64,000 nt of DNA from Flavobacterium hydrophilum (GTDB lineage: Bacteria > Bacteroidota > Bacteroidia > Flavobacteriales > Flavobacteriaceae). The notes under the pieces were generated by a model. That model had not been told where the DNA came from, made no database searches, and worked only from the letters and a program-made list of their open reading frames with translations. A program made the translations under genes and the position numbers. Positions 17,474 to 25,486 of the stretch are shown here, in pieces. Position 1 is the first letter of the stretch, and each line of letters begins with the position of its first letter. The stretch is taken from assembly GCF_003202405.1 (NCBI RefSeq), contig NZ_QJHL01000001.1, positions 1,736,001 through 1,800,000 of the forward strand, written 5' to 3'.

Positions 17474-17615
17474 TTTATTAAAATATTGCTTAAAATTTCG
17501 TTTAAAGATAATAATTCACTACCTTGTTTGGAGTAATAATTTTTTTTATGCAAAAAATGGTTATTATATAAGTTTTCAAAAATGTTTTGAAACTTTAATT
17601 TTTAAAATTTAAATT

Positions 17616-18032
17616 ATGAAAAAATTCACTTTACTATTAGCTCTTATTTTTACAACAATTTCATTTGCTCAAACAATCACTTCAAAACAAGAAGATGCAA
17701 ATGTAGCGCAATACGCTTTGCTTACAAAAGTAAATGAGTATTATCCAGACATTACTTTAAACAAAACAATCACGAATTTTTATGCTGATGGCAAAATAAT
17801 TGATTCACAACAGCAGTTTAACTTAAAAGGAACGAAATTTTCCAGTTATAAATTAGGTATTGAACCAGATAATAAAAAATTATTATTTGAATACATATCT
17901 GCTGAAGCAGGAAAAGTTTATGGAGATATTACAATTTTTAAAGGAAATGCATTACGAACAACCTTTTACGAAGAAAAAGGCGAAATTGAAGTTTCCCTAA
18001 ATGGTAAGGCTGTGTATTCTAAAAAGCTTTAA
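17616..18032 (+). CDS. Small secreted protein of unknown function
   Basis: This 138-residue protein begins with a clear signal peptide (MKKFTLLLALIFTTISFAQ). The mature part is mixed alpha/beta with repeated short strands (LNKTITNFYADGKIIDSQQQFNLKG; then YEEKGEIEVSLNGKAVYSKKL). I do not recognise a family. It is probably periplasmic. It is divergent from the MFS gene and followed at once by an intrinsic terminator, so it is monocistronic. Confidence 0.65.
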   Translation: MKKFTLLLALIFTTISFAQTITSKQEDANVAQYALLTKVNEYYPDITLNKTITNFYADGKIIDSQQQFNLKGTKFSSYKLGIEPDNKKLLFEYISAEAGKVYGDITIFKGNALRTTFYEEKGEIEVSLNGKAVYSKKL

Positions 18033-18047
18033 AAAACTCAGTTCATT

Positions 18048-18077
18048 AAAAAGCATCAAAATATGATGCTTTTTTTT
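18048..18077 (+). terminator. Terminator after small secreted protein
   Basis: The stem AAAAAGCATCA/TGATGCTTTTT has a 5-base loop and is followed by a T tract. Confidence 0.85.
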
Positions 18078-18343
18078 ATTGACTCCATTTGAACTATAAT
18101 TTATATTATGTAAAATAGAAAATTTAATTATTTCAATAGTCCTCATTATTAATCTTCACCGGACAAATAAATATACACTAATAGAAATTTTATCAAATAA
18201 AAAACATTAAAGACAAGATAATGAACAAAATAGAAAAAATTAATCCTTACATTGATCAAAATTTTAAGAGAAAATTAAGAATTGCATAAAACAATTGTTT
18301 TACCATTAGAATATGAGATAGTGATTTATTATTTTATTATTTT

Positions 18344-18351
18344 TACATTTG
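18344..18351 (+). promoter_or_regulatory. Candidate -7 element for the CBS/nucleotidyltransferase gene
   Basis: TACATTTG matches TAnnTTTG and lies 17 bases before the preferred ATG at 18369. No well-spaced TTG is upstream, so confidence is low. If real, it rules out the alternative upstream start at 18282. Confidence 0.4.
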
Positions 18352-18368
18352 ACTATATTAAATTTACT

Positions 18369-20285
18369 ATGAATACAATTGCTGAACATATTGCGGATTT
18401 TTTAAAAGAATATCCGCCATTTGATAATTTGACATTTCAGGAACTCTTTAATATTGCAACTAATATCCGTGTAATAAATTTAGAAAAACATGCCGTGTTG
18501 TTTCAAAATAACGATGTACTTCATGATAGTTTCTATGTGGTATCCTCAGGAATCATTAATCTTACAACGATTGCAGATGCTGAAGAAACAATTATAAACA
18601 AATGTCATGAAGGCGATATTTTTGGTTTACGTCCATTTTTTGCAAAAAACAATTATATGATGACAGCAAAAGCACGTGAAGAAAGTATTGTTTATGCAAT
18701 TCCTATTGCTGTTTTTAGACCATTTGTGGCAAATAATTCAGACGTTTTAAATTTTTTACTGGAGAGTTTTGCGATTAATTCACGTCATACGAAAGACAAT
18801 GTAAACTCTTCTAATAAATTGATTCCTGATAACGGATTTTATTCGGATACACAATCAGAAATGCAATATATCCAGTCCCTCAGCTATAATAATTCACCAC
18901 TAACAACTACAGCAGATAAAATTGTAAAAGATATTGCCATTTTAATGACGGATTCTATGGTTGATAATATTGTTGTTTGTGAAAATAACAATCCAATAGG
19001 TATTTTAACGGATGCTGATTTATCTTCAAAAATTGCTACAGGCCGTTACCCAATTACAGAAACAATAGATAAAATTATGTCGTCTCCTGTCGTTACTGTT
19101 ATTGAAAATGTTTCTTTGGCAGAAGCACAATTATTAATGTTAAAACACAACGTGACGCATTTATGTGTTACTAAAGACGGTACAAATAAATCCGTTGTTA
19201 AGGGAATTATTTCTGAACATGATTTAATTGTAGCTCAAGCCAGTAACCCTGGTGTTTTAATCAAAGAAATTAAGAGGTCGCAATTACCAAAAGATTTAAA
19301 ACAGATTCGGGATCGATTATCTGATTTAATTCAGAACTCAATTCAAAAAAACATTACGATTTCACACGTATGCAATATTGCCAACGAAATTAATCTCGCA
19401 CTGATAAAAAGGGCTGTTGAATTAACTATTTTAGATCTGGGCTCCCCTCCTGCCCGTTTTGCATGGCTAAGTATCGGAAGTCAGGGAAGAAAAGAACAAC
19501 TTTTACTTACCGATCAGGATAGTATATTGATTTTTGAAGATGTAACACCCGAAAAATACAGAGAAGTAAAAGATTATTTTTTAAGATTAGCCAAAAGAAC
19601 TACATCTCTACTAGAAAAGGTAGGTTATGAATATTGTCCAAATGGACATATGGGAAGTAACATGTTGTGGTGTAAATCGCTGACTGACTGGATAAAACAA
19701 TACAACAGCTGGATGAATACTCCAGGTGAAAATAGTAATGATTTAAGCAGTATTTTCTTTGATTATGAAATTGTTTTTGGTGAACCAAAAATTGAAGAAG
19801 CTATTGAAAATGTCATCTTTCAAAATGCAATTAATAACCCATTATTTTTTGACTTTTTAGGAAATGATGCTTTAAAAAAGAATTCTCCTTTAAGTTTTTT
19901 CAAAAAATTCATTTTAGAGGAAGAAGGTCCTCATAAAATGAAATTTGATATTAAAACAAGAGCATTAATGCCTCTTATTGACGCTGCGAGATTATTAATA
20001 CTAAGTTCAAATATTAAAGGAATAAAAAACACTTATTTAAGATTTAAACAGTTAGCTATTTCAGATTCTAAAAATGCTGAGATATACCTAAGTTGCGCGG
20101 AAGCTTTTTTGACCTTATTAAAATTCAGGACAGTTGAAGGATTGAAAAATGACGATTCCGGCCAATACATAAATATAAAAGAATTATCTAAAACAGATAA
20201 AGAGAAATTAAAAAATGCATTAACTCCAATGCGCGATTTGGAAGAGTTAATCAAGAGTAAATTTCAACTTACACAATTTTCGTAA
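18369..20285 (+). CDS. cNMP-binding/CBS/DUF294 nucleotidyltransferase-like signalling protein
   Basis: This 638-residue protein has four parts. An N-terminal cyclic-nucleotide-binding-like domain (about 15-130) is followed by a CBS pair (about 175-300; VCENNNPIGILTDADL and VKGIISEHDLIVA). Next is a DUF294 GlnD-like nucleotidyltransferase domain with GSQGRKEQLLLTDQDS from about residue 370, containing the GS and DxD-type catalytic pair. A DUF294 C-terminal helical domain ends the protein. Such proteins are thought to sense adenosine nucleotides, and in many bacteria they lie near acetate or cation-transport genes. Start 18369 (MNTIAEHIADFL) is preferred over 18282. The next gene, a DEDD exonuclease homolog, begins 1 base after the stop, a conserved pairing. 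Confidence 0.88.
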   Translation: MNTIAEHIADFLKEYPPFDNLTFQELFNIATNIRVINLEKHAVLFQNNDVLHDSFYVVSSGIINLTTIADAEETIINKCHEGDIFGLRPFFAKNNYMMTAKAREESIVYAIPIAVFRPFVANNSDVLNFLLESFAINSRHTKDNVNSSNKLIPDNGFYSDTQSEMQYIQSLSYNNSPLTTTADKIVKDIAILMTDSMVDNIVVCENNNPIGILTDADLSSKIATGRYPITETIDKIMSSPVVTVIENVSLAEAQLLMLKHNVTHLCVTKDGTNKSVVKGIISEHDLIVAQASNPGVLIKEIKRSQLPKDLKQIRDRLSDLIQNSIQKNITISHVCNIANEINLALIKRAVELTILDLGSPPARFAWLSIGSQGRKEQLLLTDQDSILIFEDVTPEKYREVKDYFLRLAKRTTSLLEKVGYEYCPNGHMGSNMLWCKSLTDWIKQYNSWMNTPGENSNDLSSIFFDYEIVFGEPKIEEAIENVIFQNAINNPLFFDFLGNDALKKNSPLSFFKKFILEEEGPHKMKFDIKTRALMPLIDAARLLILSSNIKGIKNTYLRFKQLAISDSKNAEIYLSCAEAFLTLLKFRTVEGLKNDDSGQYINIKELSKTDKEKLKNALTPMRDLEELIKSKFQLTQFS

Positions 20286-20286
20286 T

Positions 20287-20883
20287 ATGCTCGACTGGCT
20301 TAAAAATATCAATAAAGAATATCCTGATTTTTGGAAAAACTACCTTAGTAAATTTGAAACTAAACCAAATAGATATGTAGTAATATCAACAGAGACTTCA
20401 GGGCTAAACCCGATAAAAGATGTTATTTTATCTTTGGGCTCTTTTGCAATTGTTGATGACAGCATTATAATTCAGGATAATTTCGAGGCAGTTTTATTAC
20501 AATATAAATATCTACATGATAACGGCTTATCTAACGAATTTATAATTGAAAGCAAAATGAAAAAGCTTAAGGAAAATGATGCTCTTCAAACTTTTATAGA
20601 TTATTTAGGAAATGCAGTTCTAGTTGGCCATCATATTAATTTTGATATCGAAATGATAAATGCTGCATTAGAAAGACAAGACTGTGGCCGATTAAAGAAT
20701 GAAGCGTTGGATATTGATGTTATGTATAGGAAATTAAATGATATTAATGACAAGCAATTTTCTTTGGATGATTTATGCGAAATATATAAGATTCCAAAAA
20801 GCGACAGAAATTCATCTGCAGAAGAAGCCTATAAAATTGCTCTGTTATTTTTAAAACTAAAATCCCGATTAGGAATTAAATAA
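20287..20883 (+). CDS. DEDDh exonuclease-fold protein with degenerate catalytic residues
   Basis: This 198-residue protein has the fold of DnaQ/epsilon-type 3'-5' exonucleases. The three Exo motifs are located: Exo I at 33-38 reads ISTETSG, where the usual first Asp is Ser34 but Glu36 is kept. Exo II VGHHINFD keeps Asp120. In Exo III (RNSSAEEAYKIA) the usual His is Asn175 and the usual Asp is Glu180. It starts one base after the CBS/nucleotidyltransferase stop, so the two are surely co-expressed. The changes suggest a weakened or non-catalytic role, such as nucleotide or RNA binding. Activity has to be tested. Confidence 0.8.
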   Translation: MLDWLKNINKEYPDFWKNYLSKFETKPNRYVVISTETSGLNPIKDVILSLGSFAIVDDSIIIQDNFEAVLLQYKYLHDNGLSNEFIIESKMKKLKENDALQTFIDYLGNAVLVGHHINFDIEMINAALERQDCGRLKNEALDIDVMYRKLNDINDKQFSLDDLCEIYKIPKSDRNSSAEEAYKIALLFLKLKSRLGIK

Positions 20884-20918
20884 GTTAGGTTTTAAAAAGT
20901 GTTCTAATTTATTTTAAA

Positions 20919-21431
20919 TTAGTAAGTAATTACAGTAAATATAGAATGTTCTTTTATCTTCTCTCTTCCATTTAGAAAAGAAAGTTCCATTAAAAAATTA
21001 AACTGAACAATTTCTCCTCCAAGTTCATGAACTAAATCAGCAAGTGCTCTGGCCGTTCCACCAGTCGCTAATACATCGTCGTGGATTAAAACTTTTTCTC
21101 CTTTTTTAATGGCATCTACATGCATCTCTAAGGAATCGGTCCCATATTCCAGATTGTAAGATCTCGAAATAGTTTTGAAAGGTAATTTGTTTGGTTTCCG
21201 AACAGGAACAAAACCTGCATTGAGCCGGTCAGCTAATAACATTCCGAAGAAAAAACCTCTACTTTCAGCTCCTACTACTTTATCAATTTTTAGACCGTTT
21301 AGAGAACTAAGTAAAATTTCAAGACAATATTCTCTTGCAATTGGATCATTTAGTAGTGGAGTAATATCTTTAAATAAAATTCCTTCTTTAGGAAACCCCT
21401 GAATATCACGTATATAATTTTTTAAGTTCAT
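20919..21431 (-). CDS. apt: Adenine phosphoribosyltransferase
   Basis: This 170-residue type I phosphoribosyltransferase starts MNLKNYIRDIQGFPKEGILFKDITPLL, the classic Apt N-terminus. It has the PRPP-binding motif VLIHDDVLATGGTA (about 114-127) and the substrate segment GAESRGFFFG. It converts adenine plus PRPP to AMP in purine salvage. It is transcribed alone on the minus strand, divergent from tRNA-Arg. Confidence 0.96.
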   Translation of the reverse strand: MNLKNYIRDIQGFPKEGILFKDITPLLNDPIAREYCLEILLSSLNGLKIDKVVGAESRGFFFGMLLADRLNAGFVPVRKPNKLPFKTISRSYNLEYGTDSLEMHVDAIKKGEKVLIHDDVLATGGTARALADLVHELGGEIVQFNFLMELSFLNGREKIKEHSIFTVITY

Positions 21432-21459
21432 TTTTTTTTATTTTTATGTATTTTTTTGC

Positions 21460-21489
21460 TTGTTTATCTCACATTTCTTCCTATCTTTG
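21460..21489 (+). promoter_or_regulatory. Bacteroidota-type promoter of tRNA-Arg
   Basis: TTG at 21460-21462, a 19-base spacer and TATCTTTG at 21482-21489 give an exact consensus match 55 bases before the tRNA. Confidence 0.85.
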
Positions 21490-21544
21490 CACCCGCAAAC
21501 AACACTCATCAAAGCTACTAAAAATAAGCTTACTGAGAACATAA

Positions 21545-21618
21545 GGCCTCGTGGCGCAACTGAATAGCGCATCTGATTACGGCTCAGAAGGTTACTGGTT
21601 TGAATCCAGTCGAGGTCA
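21545..21618 (+). tRNA. tRNA-Arg (ACG anticodon)
   Basis: A 74-base tRNA with acceptor stem GGCCTCG/CGAGGTC (one G-T pair), anticodon stem TCTGA/TCAGA with loop TTACGGC (anticodon ACG), and T-arm ACTGG/CCAGT. CCA follows directly in the genome (21619-21621). ACG decodes CGN Arg codons after inosine modification. The 3' end and terminator recur in a repeat near 56000. Confidence 0.95.
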
Positions 21619-21627
21619 CCACAGCCG

Positions 21628-21664
21628 AATGGCGTCAATTGAACACAATTGACGCCATTTTTTT
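21628..21664 (+). terminator. Terminator of tRNA-Arg
   Basis: The perfect stem AATGGCGTCAATTG (21628-21641) pairs with CAATTGACGCCATT, has an AACA loop and ends in a T run. Diverged copies of this hairpin occur near 56018 and 58658. Confidence 0.9.
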
Positions 21665-21858
21665 ATATATTAACAAATGAGTTAAATCCTTTTTTGTTTT
21701 TTATCTCCTTTTTTAGAATCACATTAAAAAAAGAAGATAAATTACAAAAATAAATATTCACATGAAAAATAAGCAAATTTAAAATTTAGCATGTTATAAA
21801 CTAACAGGATGAAAGCACCAATATTGGAACAATCTAGAGTACATATTTGCTTGTTTAA

Positions 21859-22215
21859 TTAGTTGACTTCCGATTTTGCTGAGCCCAGAAATATTGAGCT
21901 ATCGCGAAGAAAAGCCGTAATCCAGATTAAGACCATAGGAATTCCAGGATTCAGCATTGAGGCATCTTTTGCAAGCTCGGTAGCCATTGCTCCTGCAAAA
22001 TAGCAGCAAAGCAGAATGAATCCGATTTTCATTGTTTTAGGTATAGCGAAAAATACTACAAATATCATCTCCATTAATCCTAAAACACTTGGATTGTATT
22101 TTTCTAAACCTGCTACCGACCAAGGGAGATGAATAAATTTCATCAGACCGCTTATAAATATTATTGCAGTTGTCAATGATGTCAGTAAAATCGCAGTGAT
22201 TTTTTTTAATTTCAT
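21859..22215 (-). CDS. DoxX-like small membrane protein
   Basis: This 118-residue protein has about four hydrophobic helices. The pattern (FISGLMKFIHLPWSV, then PSVLGLMEMIFVVFFAIPKT, then CCYFAGAMATELA and PGIPMVLIWITAFLRD) matches DoxX-like proteins. These are small inner-membrane proteins often found with redox-stress or regulator genes; their molecular role is not settled. It lies 13 bases downstream of the NTF2-like gene on the same strand, so the two form an operon. Confidence 0.8.
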   Translation of the reverse strand: MKLKKITAILLTSLTTAIIFISGLMKFIHLPWSVAGLEKYNPSVLGLMEMIFVVFFAIPKTMKIGFILLCCYFAGAMATELAKDASMLNPGIPMVLIWITAFLRDSSIFLGSAKSEVN

Positions 22216-22228
22216 GTTTTTTTTAAAA

Positions 22229-22669
22229 TTAATTTTTTAATTCTCTCGCCTCAACAATTACAAAATACCCAATGCGTTCTTTTATCAGCCATTTCCCCTC
22301 CTGGAAAACATATTTGTCGTCATATTTAACGCTGTAATCCGAAAGAACATCCTTTCCTCCTGTTTCCCTAATCATTTTAATTTGTGTGAATGAAATACCA
22401 GTAGCCATATTACCATTGATCTTTACCGAATGCTGACCATTTAATGTAAAATAAGTTTTAACATGAGAAGCGTGTACATTGAACTCTTTTTCCATGTTTT
22501 CTCTTCCTGAAACATTTCCTGCTAAAAAATCACCCATATAAGCTTTATAAACAACATCCGGTGTAAATAAATTAACTACCTCGGAGATCTTTTTTTCATC
22601 ACTTAAGTAGGCATAGTCATCAATTAAATTTCTTAATTGTTCTTTTGTGTTTAAAATTTCTAGTGTCAT
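22229..22669 (-). CDS. NTF2/SnoaL-like domain protein
   Basis: This 146-residue protein shows the cystatin-like NTF2 cone fold: an N-terminal helix (LNTKEQLRNLIDDYAYLSDEKK), the FTPDVVYKAYMGDFLAGNVSG segment, a strand pair (KVKTYFTLNGQHSVKINGNMA-like) and a terminal strand (EGKWLIKERIGYFVIVEA). Such proteins act as small hydrolases, isomerases or ligand-binding proteins. No catalytic set can be assigned. It is first in a two-gene unit with the DoxX-like gene. Confidence 0.82.
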   Translation of the reverse strand: MTLEILNTKEQLRNLIDDYAYLSDEKKISEVVNLFTPDVVYKAYMGDFLAGNVSGRENMEKEFNVHASHVKTYFTLNGQHSVKINGNMATGISFTQIKMIRETGGKDVLSDYSVKYDDKYVFQEGKWLIKERIGYFVIVEARELKN

Positions 22670-22751
22670 AATTTTATAATTAATAGTGTAAATAATTCAT
22701 GCTTTAAAAAATAGATGTCGTAATTGTTTTTAATTTTTTCGTTTTAGATGA

Positions 22752-23000
22752 TCAAAATGCTTTATCCCCCCAGCATTCTATAGCACGCAGCAAGCTTCTA
22801 AGTATTTTTCCGTGGGCAGTTAAGTCATATTCTATGGCAATACAATTTTGTTTTAATTCACTTCGAAAAACGATGTCATTGATCTGTAGTTCCTGAAGTG
22901 ACTTTGATAGGATCTTGGGAGATTTCATCAGAACCTTTTGTGTTTTCTTGTAATTCCATTTATTATCCTTTTTTAGTATCAGGCTGTTAACTTTATACAA
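22752..23000 (-). pseudogene. N-terminally truncated HxlR-type regulator
   Basis: The 82-residue ORF aligns by eye with the C-terminal three quarters of HxlR winged-helix regulators: SPKILSKSLQELQINDIV for the recognition helix, CIAIEYDLTAHGKIL for the wing, and RAIECWGDKAF at the end. The usual N-terminal helix and GGKW segment are missing (compare the intact regulator at 23670). It starts 22 bases after the stop of the upstream gene. A remnant is more likely than a functional mini-regulator, but a short dimerising form cannot be excluded. Confidence 0.6.
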
Positions 23001-23022
23001 TCATTAATTTTTATTATCACGT

Positions 23023-23499
23023 CTATTCGAGGTCAATAACTTCAAATAGCTTGTATGGCTGCAGCATTTTTGCGTCAAACTCTATATGGAAATCCAGGTC
23101 ATAAAGCAACGTTCTGAGAGTCTTTAGTTCAAGTCTGTGCTGTCGGGTTAATTGAAAAATCAATCCAATGCCCATACTGGTAATATTGTCAGTCCACTGA
23201 TTAATTTCCTGTGTATTATCAAATTTGTTTACAAAGCTCTCCACAAAAGCCTGTTTGTAGGCAGTTGGGACAACCCCGTACTCCTTTGAGTCTTTGGCAT
23301 AATCGGATATATCTTCTATGTCAAAGTCCGTTCTTTTAAGAACAAGCACCAGGCACTCTGATACTGATGAGGTTTCAATAGGCAGGCCGCTAATCTGCAT
23401 GCGGTCTATACGCATTATTGTAAAAGGCCATTCACCGGTTGAAGGCATTAACTGATATAAATTCAGGATTGAAGAGTCTATTTTTCGTTCTATTTCCAT
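23023..23499 (-). CDS. Unknown 158-residue cytoplasmic protein
   Basis: I do not recognise this protein. It has no signal peptide or membrane helix and is mixed alpha/beta, with a charged middle (RTDFDIEDISDYAKDSKEYG) and a helix pair near residues 100-130 (MGIGLIFQLTRQHRLELKTLRTLL). It is divergent from the intact HxlR regulator gene and shares the intergenic region that holds that regulator's candidate operator, so it may be a regulatory target. The truncated HxlR remnant lies 22 bases downstream. Confidence 0.6.
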   Translation of the reverse strand: MEIERKIDSSILNLYQLMPSTGEWPFTIMRIDRMQISGLPIETSSVSECLVLVLKRTDFDIEDISDYAKDSKEYGVVPTAYKQAFVESFVNKFDNTQEINQWTDNITSMGIGLIFQLTRQHRLELKTLRTLLYDLDFHIEFDAKMLQPYKLFEVIDLE

Positions 23500-23604
23500 A
23501 TTGATCTTTCAATTTTTCAGGACGGGCCACTCAACTTAGAAAAGCTTTTAATCCGTGTTTATTTTTTTATTCTGTTTTATTTTTTATTCTGGACAAAATT
23601 AATT

Positions 23605-23653
23605 TATATTTGCTTACAATTTATTATCTATTACCTAAAGGTTAGTAGGTAAT
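23605..23653 (+). promoter_or_regulatory. Promoter and candidate operator of the HxlR regulator
   Basis: TATATTTG at 23605-23612 is a -7 match, without a good TTG upstream. Directly downstream is a perfect inverted repeat, ATTACCTA (23630-23637) and TAGGTAAT (23646-23653), with an 8-base spacer. Its place after the likely start site suits autorepression. The link to this regulator is inference. Confidence 0.5.
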
Positions 23654-23669
23654 TAAAAAGAATCTCGAT

Positions 23670-24053
23670 ATGAAAGAGCAAAAAGAATCAGAAGAAGTTG
23701 TTGTAAATAAAGAATTTACAGACGAATGCCACAGAGTGATGGCAGCGGTAAGTGACGCCCTCTACGCCATTGGTGGAAAGTGGAAATTAATGATCATCAT
23801 CGCTATGGCCAGAGGCAATAACAGGTTTACAGAACTCCAAAGACAGGTTACCGGAATTTCTGCCAGAGTACTCTCAAGTGAATTGAAAGAACTTGAACTG
23901 AACGGTTTCATCATCAAAAAAGTTGCTGTGGGATATCCCGTAACAATCGAATATCAGCTTTTACCCTACAGCCATACTCTTGAAGAAGTTGTTGCTGCCA
24001 TGACTAAGTGGGGAATGCAGCATCGTGAAAAGATCAAAAAAGACAGATCTTAG
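23670..24053 (+). CDS. HxlR-family transcriptional regulator
   Basis: This 127-residue winged-helix regulator is complete. It has CHRVMAAVSDALYAIGGKWKLMIII at the N-terminus (the conserved Cys and GGKW), the recognition helix region RFTELQRQVTGISARVLSSELKEL, the wing YPVTIEYQLLPY, and a C-terminal MTKWGMQHREK helix. HxlR proteins often sense electrophiles or formaldehyde through the conserved Cys. It is divergent from the unknown gene at 23499, with a palindrome in the 5' leader and a terminator after it. Confidence 0.88.
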   Translation: MKEQKESEEVVVNKEFTDECHRVMAAVSDALYAIGGKWKLMIIIAMARGNNRFTELQRQVTGISARVLSSELKELELNGFIIKKVAVGYPVTIEYQLLPYSHTLEEVVAAMTKWGMQHREKIKKDRS

Positions 24054-24091
24054 TATAAAAAATGATGTTAGTCTTAGACATATAATTTAGA

Positions 24092-24116
24092 CCGTCCTAA
24101 TTTATAGGACGGCTTT
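24092..24116 (+). terminator. Terminator after HxlR gene
   Basis: The 8-bp stem CCGTCCTA/TAGGACGG (24092-24112) has a 5-base loop and a short T-rich end. It could serve both strands. Confidence 0.65.
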
Positions 24117-24203
24117 ATAAATATCACTCTTCAAAGCGCTTAAAATCAAAACTAAATAACAGTATTGCTGCCTTCATCACCAAGACAGTATTAGTCACAC
24201 AAA

Positions 24204-25247
24204 TTACAATACCACTATTTGAGGTTTTTCTATTTTATCTATTTTTCCTCCTGTCAATACCATTCTGTTTTCCAGAGCGTTATTAAAATCATGAGGATAA
24301 CCTTTAGATACTTTACTGGCTTCGTCCAGTTTTTTAATCTGAATTGTATTTAAATTCAGATCAGCGGCTTTTAGATTGTTTTGAATCTGCTCATATGTTC
24401 TGGCGCCAAGAATTGGAATAACACCTTTTGACTTCAGCCAGGCAAGAGCTACCAATTCCGGCTCACTCTCAATTTCACCAGCAATTGAAAACAATTCATC
24501 CAGCACAGTTTCTGCAGTAGGATCACCTTCATAAGGAATACTGCCTTTAAACGCAGTAGCCCTGCCACTTTCTCCTTTTCGGTATTTACCAGTTAGAAGA
24601 CCGCCTGCCAAAGGTGACCAAGCCATAACTCCAAGGCCAAAAGCCTCCGCCATTGGTAAAATATCACGTTCTGTAGTGCGCTGTAGAAGACTGTATTCTA
24701 CCTCTATAGCGCTCACAGCCGACCATCCTCTAAGATCAGCAAGTATTGCAGCTGCAGAAACCCGCCATGCCGGAAAATTAGAAATGCCACCGTAAAAAAT
24801 CTTTCCTGCACGTACAAGATCATCAAGGCCTCGTACAATTTCTTCAATAGGAGTAAAAAAATCATCCTGATGAACAAAATAGATGTCAATCCTGTCAGTA
24901 TTAAGTCTTTTAAGACTGGCCTCTACAGACTGAACCATATTTTTACGATGGTTACCAAGCGTTCCTAAAGCTTGCTGCGGGACTATTCCCCTGGTATATT
25001 TGGTAGTGATTACCAGATCATTTCGTTTTGAAGCTATTGCTTTTCCAAGAATTTCTTCTGATTCGCCGCATTGATAGGTATCCGATGTATCTATAAGGTT
25101 TCCTCCATGTTCAGCATACAAAGAAACTATTCTATCCGCTTCTTTTGAGTCCGTGCCATACCCCCATGCCTGCCCAAAATTTCCGGCACCTAATGCAAAT
25201 TCACTAACCGGTAAGCCTGTTCTCTTTCCTAAAAGTTTGTAATTCAT
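24204..25247 (-). CDS. Aldo/keto reductase
   Basis: This 347-residue AKR has a TIM-barrel pattern with catalytic Asp/Tyr in NLIDTSDTYQCGESEEILGKA, Lys in DLVITTKYTRG, and His in YFVHQDDFFTPIEE. A C-terminal NADPH-binding segment reads VIPILGARTYEQIQNNLKAAD. It reduces aldehydes or ketones with NADPH; the substrate is unknown. The ATG at 25247 (MNYKLLGKRTGLPVSEF) is preferred over 25274, which adds a Lys-rich nonapeptide not seen in the family. The GC content looks somewhat higher than its neighbours, and it faces the AraC gene divergently. Confidence 0.9.
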   Translation of the reverse strand: MNYKLLGKRTGLPVSEFALGAGNFGQAWGYGTDSKEADRIVSLYAEHGGNLIDTSDTYQCGESEEILGKAIASKRNDLVITTKYTRGIVPQQALGTLGNHRKNMVQSVEASLKRLNTDRIDIYFVHQDDFFTPIEEIVRGLDDLVRAGKIFYGGISNFPAWRVSAAAILADLRGWSAVSAIEVEYSLLQRTTERDILPMAEAFGLGVMAWSPLAGGLLTGKYRKGESGRATAFKGSIPYEGDPTAETVLDELFSIAGEIESEPELVALAWLKSKGVIPILGARTYEQIQNNLKAADLNLNTIQIKKLDEASKVSKGYPHDFNNALENRMVLTGGKIDKIEKPQIVVL

Positions 25248-25282
25248 CTTTTTAGTTTTTAAATTAAAATACAAAAGTATTT

Positions 25283-25306
25283 ACTAAAGTGTTACTTTAT
25301 ATTAGT
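25283..25306 (-). promoter_or_regulatory. Candidate operator upstream of the aldo/keto reductase
   Basis: Two nested inverted repeats lie 36-59 bases before the start: TAAAGT-GTT-ACTTTA (25285-25299) and the outer pair ACTAA/TTAGT (25283-25287, 25302-25306). The symmetry suggests a repressor or activator site for the divergent AKR/AraC promoter region. The binding protein is unknown; the AraC protein encoded at 25487 is a candidate. Confidence 0.4.
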
Positions 25307-25462
25307 GCTATACAAAAGGTTAGTGATTATTATTTAGTTATCATTTAGCTTATTTTTAAATGTTTATGATAGTTTCTAAAATAAAGTGAGGGTAAAAGTA
25401 TTTGTTTTTAGAAAAAGATTATAAATGAGCCTTAGAGTAAAGTAAACTAACGTCCAAAACTC

Positions 25463-25470
25463 TAAATTTG
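25463..25470 (+). promoter_or_regulatory. Candidate -7 element of the AraC-family gene
   Basis: TAAATTTG matches TAnnTTTG and lies 16 bases upstream of the ATG. No TTG at the usual spacing is seen, which would fit an activator-dependent or weak promoter. Confidence 0.4.
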
Positions 25471-25486
25471 CATATAATTCTACAAC

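Noticed and set aside
18221..18289. 22-codon ORF (MNKIEKINPYIDQNFKRKL)
   Set aside because: It looks vaguely like a protein start, but it is too short to assign and is not linked to any gene; it could be a decayed 5' end. Left out.
21444..21638. 64-codon minus-strand ORF over tRNA-Arg
   Set aside because: Same artefact: antisense translation of the tRNA-Arg gene and its promoter.
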